This document shows, in pieces, positions 58,649 to 64,000 of a stretch of 64,000 nucleotides of DNA. The stretch covers positions 14,630,413 through 14,694,412 of the forward strand of contig NC_049997.1 in the NCBI RefSeq assembly GCF_000003815.2. The letters run 5' to 3'. The DNA is from Branchiostoma floridae. Taxonomy: Eukaryota; Chordata; Leptocardii; Amphioxiformes; Branchiostomatidae. Every line of letters starts with the position of its first letter. The stretch's first letter is position 1. Made by a program: the position numbers and the translations under genes. Under the pieces are notes generated by a model. The model was not told the DNA's origin, searched no databases, and saw nothing but the letters and a program-made list of their open reading frames with translations.

Positions 58649-61593
58649 TTTTTTTTTTTTTTTTTTTTTGTCAATATGACTTTATTCGGGTCCAACAGCA
58701 GTACATTGTGATTGTTACAAATCTAACGTCCGTACATGAAGTAGTGGCTGGATACACATAGCTTATTGTCTAGCCCAGAACCAAGGTGGTTCATACAGTA
58801 TAGTACTTACACACAAGCCACGTAAATTGCTTAACAAAGCAAGTAGCAAATAAACATTTTGTTGTACACAGTTTCTCTACTCAATGATTTTACAAGTTTG
58901 CACATCTTGAGTGAGAGCTGTAAATAAATACAATACATTGTGGTTTCTAAGTAACTCCTTGTTGTCTTTATATCTGATCCACGATACAAATATGGCGTAT
59001 TTTGCAAGAGTAACATAAAAGTTACCTCCAAAAAGTACAGAAGCTGTAGTATTGATGGCTATGTTAATGCCAGATTGGGAAAGCAAGTGTTTAACTTCGT
59101 CCCAATAGCCTCATAACCTTACACACTCAAAGAACATATGTGAATAATTTTCGTCTTGGTTACAGATCGCACATTTAGGGCTGTAGATAGTCCCAGAGGT
59201 GTCTACTATTTTCCATTTATGAAGTAAGAATCTGCAAGGGAGGATTTTGTGCAATAATTTGAAATTAAACTCTTTCAACTTATTCTCTTTTAACTTCAGG
59301 GTCTGAGATCTCCATATATTCGTCCAATTTAAGTTAGGAAATATGCTATCCCAATAAGCTTGAGAAGAAGGTTTTGTTAGGGTTTTGGCAAGACAAAGAG
59401 AATACAAATATTTACTACTGAGTTTTACTACTGGTATTTTACAAAAATTAATCCAAATCATGTAATCCTCCTTGCAAACTTTTATCTTAAAATTTTTATT
59501 TGACCAGATTCTATCATCATTAATTTTTGCAAGGTCCCTCCTCCCCCCTCCAAGTTCCTGCCAGGCCAAGACTACCTCCCTATAAAAGGGTGGCAGTTGT
59601 GTCAGGGGTGGGGCATTTCTTTTAACATTAAAGTTACATCTAAAAATATTACAGTATTTTCCGAGTTTTTCAATAAAGTGTAAGGGTATTACTTGCCATC
59701 GTCTTATGTTATTTTGATTTGTCTGTAGCAATCTCTTTACCCATGACGCTTGTAAGCTTTTACACTTGGAATATATGTCTATCATTTTGATTCCCCCGTC
59801 GGTATAACTGGAATATAGTGCTGTACGCTTTATTTTGTCAGGTTTGTTGTCCCAAAGAAATGAGAAGGTTAATTTCTGAGTTTTCTTAAGTACCCATTCT
59901 GGGGTTGGAATCATAAACATGTTGTAGATGATTTGAGACAGGGCTAAAGTTTTTATAACATAACATTTTCCATATAAAGTTAATTTGCGTTTCTGCCACC
60001 TTCGAAACATATTTTCAATTTTGTTTATCCGTTTGTCCCAATTTAAGGTTTCGCATAGTTCTTCTGAAAGGCTGAAGTATAGTCCCAGAGATTTGATAGG
60101 TGTCCCCGGCCATGTGATACCAAAGGGCTTGTCTCTGCGGTGTTGGAAGGACCCTATCCATAGTGCTTCGCACTTTTTAAGGTTCAATCTGGGTCCTGCG
60201 ACTTTACTAAACTTATCTACAATGTTAAGGGCAGTTTGTATTGAAAGGTCATCCGACAGTGTAAGTGTAGTATCGTCAGCAACTTGACTGATCTTTACTT
60301 CATACTCAAGATCGTGAACCTTGACCTTGATTCCTTTAATTAAATCGGTATGTCGAATTTTAAGTGCCAGTATTTCTACAACTAAATTAAATAAAAGAGC
60401 AGAGAGTGGACAGCCCTGCCGGATGCCACGCTGCAGTTTGAAAAAGGCTGTCTTCCAGCCGAAGTTAGTCAAACAACATTCAATATCTGTATACATCATT
60501 TTCACCAAGGAAATAAAATTTGGTCCAAAGCCAAATTTCTGAAGGGTTTTGAGCATGAAGTTCCAGTTCACCATATCAAAAGCCTTTTGAAAGTCGAGGC
60601 AAATAATGGCTCCAGGAATGTTATAATGGTTGCAGTAATATATAACATCATGTATAACACGGACATTCTGACCGATAAATCTGTTTTTCAAATACGCTGT
60701 TTGGTCGTGTGAAATAAGGTTGGGTAGAGCTGCTTGGAGTCTTTTCGCCAGAGCAGCTGCCAACAACTTATAATCAGTATTAAGGAGACTAATGGGTCTC
60801 CAGTTAGCGAGATCTTTTCTGTCTCCCTTCTTAAAGATAAGTTTAAGGACTGCTCTTTTTTGAGACGGAGACATACATCCCTTTTCCATAGATTCTTTGA
60901 GAGCATCAAAAACAAAGTCTCCAATACTGTTCCAGAAAGTAAGATAGAATTCGGCGGGAAGTCCGTCCGTTCCTGGGGATCTATTTGTTTTCATAGCTTG
61001 CAAGGCCTCAAAATATTCCTCCTTTTCTAGAGGTTTCTCAAGAATCAATTTTTTATGTTCGGAAAGGCTGGATTCTAGCTCAACAGTCTCTAGGAACATA
61101 TCAATTTCCCTGTCAGAGACTGAACAGTCGCTGGTATATAGACGTTCATAGAATGATTTTTCTAACTGTAAGATTTTCCCCTGGTCTGTTACATGAGTGT
61201 CTCCATCACTCAGTTTTGTAATATTATTGTTTGCAGCTTGCCATTTTTCAAGGTTGAGAAAATAAGCGAGAGATTTTTCTCCCTTCTCAGTCCATTCTGC
61301 CCGTGCTCTAATTTGTGCACCTCTGGCTTTTGACTGGTAGATTTTCTCAATCTCAGTTTTTACAGTGGTATATTCGTTTAGAGTTGTCTCATCCAGGTTT
61401 TCGTCTATTTTCTGATCTAATTCCAATAATCTTTTTTCTAGGTAGATAAGATTTCCTTTCATTTGAATGGCTTTCTGTTTACAGAAGCCAATTGAGAATT
61501 CCTTGATTCGTTTTTTGATAAGTTCCCATAGGAGCTGTTTAGAAATAGTTGTGTTCTTGTATTCCAAATTAACATTTAATATAGAATTTTTTT
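58649..61593 (-). mobile_element. LINE copy 3, L1/Tx1-like, complete truncated copy
   Basis: The only gap-free copy: poly(A) tail T-run 58649-58669, AATAAAG signal just inside, then about 2.9 kb to the joint at 61593. The 5' end lies inside ORF2 between the endonuclease and RT regions, so no ORF1 or endonuclease is present. A clear target duplication was not found; the joint is with the next array unit rather than an empty site. Confidence 0.93.
59111..61567 (-). CDS. Reverse transcriptase (LINE ORF2 fragment)
   Basis: 818 codons. A coiled, charged linker (1-190) precedes the RT: RSPGTDGLP (196-204), WRPISLLNTDYKLLAAALAKRL, motif A DFQKAFD (about 323), motif B RQGCPLSALLFN (about 382), motif C ADDTTL (about 428, in place of the commoner FADD), and LNLKKCE. 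A C-terminal CxxC-x7-H-x4-C finger (CAICNQDENYSHMFFEC, about 797) is of the kind found at the end of L1/Tx1 ORF2. Such enzymes copy their RNA at a nicked target. Without the endonuclease and with TGA just after the finger, this copy is probably not autonomous, though the RT core is uninterrupted. The first Met is simply the first in the truncated frame. Confidence 0.9.
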   Translation of the reverse strand: MEYKNTTISKQLLWELIKKRIKEFSIGFCKQKAIQMKGNLIYLEKRLLELDQKIDENLDETTLNEYTTVKTEIEKIYQSKARGAQIRARAEWTEKGEKSLAYFLNLEKWQAANNNITKLSDGDTHVTDQGKILQLEKSFYERLYTSDCSVSDREIDMFLETVELESSLSEHKKLILEKPLEKEEYFEALQAMKTNRSPGTDGLPAEFYLTFWNSIGDFVFDALKESMEKGCMSPSQKRAVLKLIFKKGDRKDLANWRPISLLNTDYKLLAAALAKRLQAALPNLISHDQTAYLKNRFIGQNVRVIHDVIYYCNHYNIPGAIICLDFQKAFDMVNWNFMLKTLQKFGFGPNFISLVKMMYTDIECCLTNFGWKTAFFKLQRGIRQGCPLSALLFNLVVEILALKIRHTDLIKGIKVKVHDLEYEVKISQVADDTTLTLSDDLSIQTALNIVDKFSKVAGPRLNLKKCEALWIGSFQHRRDKPFGITWPGTPIKSLGLYFSLSEELCETLNWDKRINKIENMFRRWQKRKLTLYGKCYVIKTLALSQIIYNMFMIPTPEWVLKKTQKLTFSFLWDNKPDKIKRTALYSSYTDGGIKMIDIYSKCKSLQASWVKRLLQTNQNNIRRWQVIPLHFIEKLGKYCNIFRCNFNVKRNAPPLTQLPPFYREVVLAWQELGGGRRDLAKINDDRIWSNKNFKIKVCKEDYMIWINFCKIPVVKLSSKYLYSLCLAKTLTKPSSQAYWDSIFPNLNWTNIWRSQTLKLKENKLKEFNFKLLHKILPCRFLLHKWKIVDTSGTIYSPKCAICNQDENYSHMFFECVRL

Positions 61594-62942
61594 GAATACA
61601 CGTGTGTCAATCTCACTACTTTGATCTCAGGAGTTGTAAGAATAACGTTGTAAGTTCTAATATCTCTTTACGCCCAAGTGAGATAACCCCCTTAAGCCTT
61701 GGCGATGATTTGTCTGCATGAAATGTTTTTCCTTTCAAGTATACATGTGTCCCTTTGATGCGTTTGAAATGAGGAACATAAAGCAGCTTTCATTTGTCAG
61801 AAAGCGCTGCGATGAATAAACGTAAGGCAACCATTATCTTCGACGTTGGCTTTAAGTCGATGTGAATCTAACGAATAGTTACAGTATCACCGAGAATGTG
61901 TCACACTGTACTGTGCGGCCAAGTAAGCGTTTATCATAGAAATGTAGTTCCCTGACACTACAGGATTTCTCAAGTAGCGGTTCTTTCAAGAGAAAAAAAT
62001 CATGCGACTTCTAAAGCATCACAGAAATGACGGCAAAGAATGAGGAACCGGATTATGACCGGATTCATTTCCTAGCCAATCAAAACAAAAAAAGTCGCAG
62101 CACTGTGACTCACAGTATTCTCCAAGCCAAGGTGGCACTGATGGATAATATAAACTTTAGACATTCCAGCCACTACTATACCCATGAACCCACCTTGCTC
62201 GGAGAATAGCGTGAGTCACACCTCACTTACGCTCAACTTTTGAATGTAAAATCATGAAAAAATACAGTTACTCTCCAAGCAGAGGTTCGGCTCCGGCTGT
62301 TTGTTTACGTTTTTTAGGCGTTTGTATCGGATTTTCTATTTCGCACAGTTTTTTTTTGTATGGGTATTTTAACCATTGAAATAATTGCCATTCCATTTAC
62401 ACAGAACCAAAGCAAGTATCTTCTGTCTTAAGTCTATGAAGGTTGAACATCTAGGTAATACATGTAAGATATGTAAGATAACACTCTAGTGTCTAAAATT
62501 TATCCAGTTGCTCGAGTCTTAACTAACATCTGTGTTATATCTTACAAGATTGACAAGACACAGGCGTGAATTCTAAAAGTTTAATAACATTCTTCGCACA
62601 TGTGCTTTACACTGAGTATTTAGGCTGAATCGACTGAAGACCATGTTCTCCGGCAATTCGCTTGTCAGCCTTTTAAACATAGATTTTTCAATCTTCAGTT
62701 GTTGGAGATCACCAACACAAACGTGCAAACTTAGACAAAGCATTCTGTGATCGTTCAGCTATTAACATACATTTTTTAAACAATAGATTGTTATTGGTTT
62801 CTGATATTGAACGGACTGTCATGCATGAAACATTGTACACATTGAATATCAACATGATAATCCTAAAATGTCACATATTCCTTCTGAAGAACGTTGACTT
62901 TATTTGGATCCACAATTAGCTTGACATTTCTGTTAGCTATTC
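61594..62942. other. Array unit 4 spacer
   Basis: Same as the other spacers but more diverged: for example ctcaagtagcgg for ctccagtagcgg, aaaaaaatcatgcgact for aaaaaatcctgttact, and several single changes at 62040-62640. It lacks the 62-codon minus-strand frame of the other copies, confirming that frame is not conserved. Confidence 0.8.
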
Positions 62943-64000
62943 TTTTTTTTTTTTTTTTTTTGTCAATATGACTTTATTCGGGTCCAACAGCAGTACATTG
63001 TGATTGTTACAAATCTAACGTCCGTACATGAAGTAGTGGCTGGATACACATAGCTTATTGTCTAGCCCAGAACCAAGGTGGTTCATACAGTATAGTACTT
63101 ACACACAAGCCACGTAAATTGCTTAACAAAGCAAGTAGCAAATAAACATTTTGTTGTACACAGTTTCTCTACTCAATGATTTTACAAGTTTGCACATCTT
63201 GAGTGAGAGCTGTAAATAAATACAATACATTGTGGTTTCTAAGTAACTCCTTGTTGTCTTTATATCTGATCCACGATACAAATATGGCGTATTTTGCAAG
63301 AGTAACATAAAAGTTACCTCCAAAAAGTACAGAAGCTGTAGTATTGATGGCTATGTTAATGCCAGATTGGGAAAGCAAGTGTTTAACTTCGTCCCAATAG
63401 CCTCATAACCTTACACACTCAAAGAACATATGTGAATAATTTTCGTCTTGGTTACAGATCGCACATTTAGGGCTGTAGATAGTCCCAGAGGTGTCTACTA
63501 TTTTCCATTTATGAAGTAAGAATCTGCAAGGGAGGATTTTGTGCAATAATTTGAAATTAAACTCTTTCAACTTATTCTCTTTTAACTTCAGGGTCTGAGA
63601 TCTCCATATATTCGTCCAATTTAAGTTAGGAAATATGCTATCCCAATAAGCTTGAGAAGAAGGTTTTGTTAGGGTTTTGGCAAGACAAAGAGAATACAAA
63701 TATTTACTACTGAGTTTTACTACTGGTATTTTACAAAAATTAATCCAAATCATGTAATCCTCCTTGCAAACTTTTATCTTAAAATTTTTATTTGACCAGA
63801 TTCTATCATCATTAATTTTTGCAAGGTCCCTCCTCCCCCCTCCAAGTTCCTGCCAGGCCAAGACTACCTCCCTATAAAAGGGTGGCAGTTGTGTCAGGGG
63901 TGGGGCATTTCTTTTAACATTAAAGTTACATCTAAAAATATTACAGTATTTTCCGAGTTTTTCAATAAAGTGTAAGGGTATTACTTGCCATCGTCTTATG
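62943..64000 (-). mobile_element. LINE copy 4, cut by the window end
   Basis: Poly(A) tail T-run 62943-62961, the same TGA after CVRL, and the C-terminal coding part (from about 63403 upward) matching copies 2 and 3. The array continues beyond the window. Confidence 0.9.

Larger units (their letters stand above)
48655..64000. repeat. Tandem array of about 4.3-kb LINE-containing units
   Basis: Units start with gaatacacgtgtgtcaatct at 48655, 52950, 57302 and 61594, giving lengths of about 4295 (with a gap), 4352 (with a gap) and 4292 bp plus a partial fourth that leaves the window. Each unit is 1.35 kb of spacer followed by a minus-strand 5'-truncated LINE. Units 2 and 3 look nearly identical; units 1 and 4 carry scattered differences. 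The unit joint shares ttgaatac with the unique left flank at 48653, pointing to duplication at a short homology. Confidence 0.93.

Noticed and set aside
50003..61593. Retrovirus or LTR element
   Set aside because: There are no LTRs, protease, integrase or envelope; poly(A) tails and a non-LTR RT with a C-terminal CCHC finger indicate a LINE.
48655..64000. Satellite, CRISPR-like or multigene array
   Set aside because: The units are 4.3 kb and consist of one LINE plus spacer; there are no short regularly spaced repeats and no host coding genes inside.

Overview
The window looks like animal nuclear DNA from a lancelet (Branchiostoma-type invertebrate chordate). Genes are split by GT/AG introns, introns and spacers are AT-rich and packed with MITEs, tRNA-derived SINEs and a LINE, and two genes are clear orthologues of chordate genes (cyclin C and MDM2). 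There are no bacterial, CRISPR, operon or viral features. Exon joins below were worked out by hand from splice sites, reading phase and family similarity; no search was run.

Layout. (1) 1-3660: upstream spacer with a MITE, a GT microsatellite and a foldback repeat. (2) 3741-10945 (+): a four-exon secreted protein with a Reeler domain and four anaphylatoxin/fibulin-like (ANATO) modules, an architecture I do not recognise; a deleted mariner element sits in intron 2. (3) 12961-20154 (-): complete 12-exon cyclin C (CCNC, 281 aa), tail-to-tail with the Reeler gene. (4) 22079-33839 (+): MDM2/MDM4-type E3 ligase (539 aa from the first coding exon; 468 aa from an alternative one), head-to-head with CCNC. 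p53-site-like sequences lie near the alternative first exon, and the intron before the acidic-domain exon holds six extra copies of that exon's 3' splice site. (5) 36514-38613 (-): five-finger C2H2 protein with a SAP-like N-terminus, tail-to-tail with MDM2. (6) 40945-42191 (+): leucine-rich-repeat receptor whose membrane segment and NPxY tail lie in a second frame. (7) 44744-48400 (-): predicted type II membrane protein with a cytoplasmic tail of repeated IQPYAV motifs, one membrane helix and an extracellular NHL propeller; two assembly gaps interrupt it. (8) 48655-64000: a tandem array of about 4.3-kb units (three plus a partial one running off the window), each made of about 1.35 kb of spacer resembling the 3' flank of the NHL gene plus a 5'-truncated L1/Tx1-like LINE with a poly(A) tail.

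Functional links. Cyclin C (Mediator CDK8 kinase module) and MDM2 (p53 regulator) share a roughly 0.7-kb divergent promoter region. The LRR and NHL proteins look like surface receptors with tyrosine-bearing tails. The LINE array is the most dynamic part of the window and may be partly an assembly product, since it contains two gaps and one chimeric junction.
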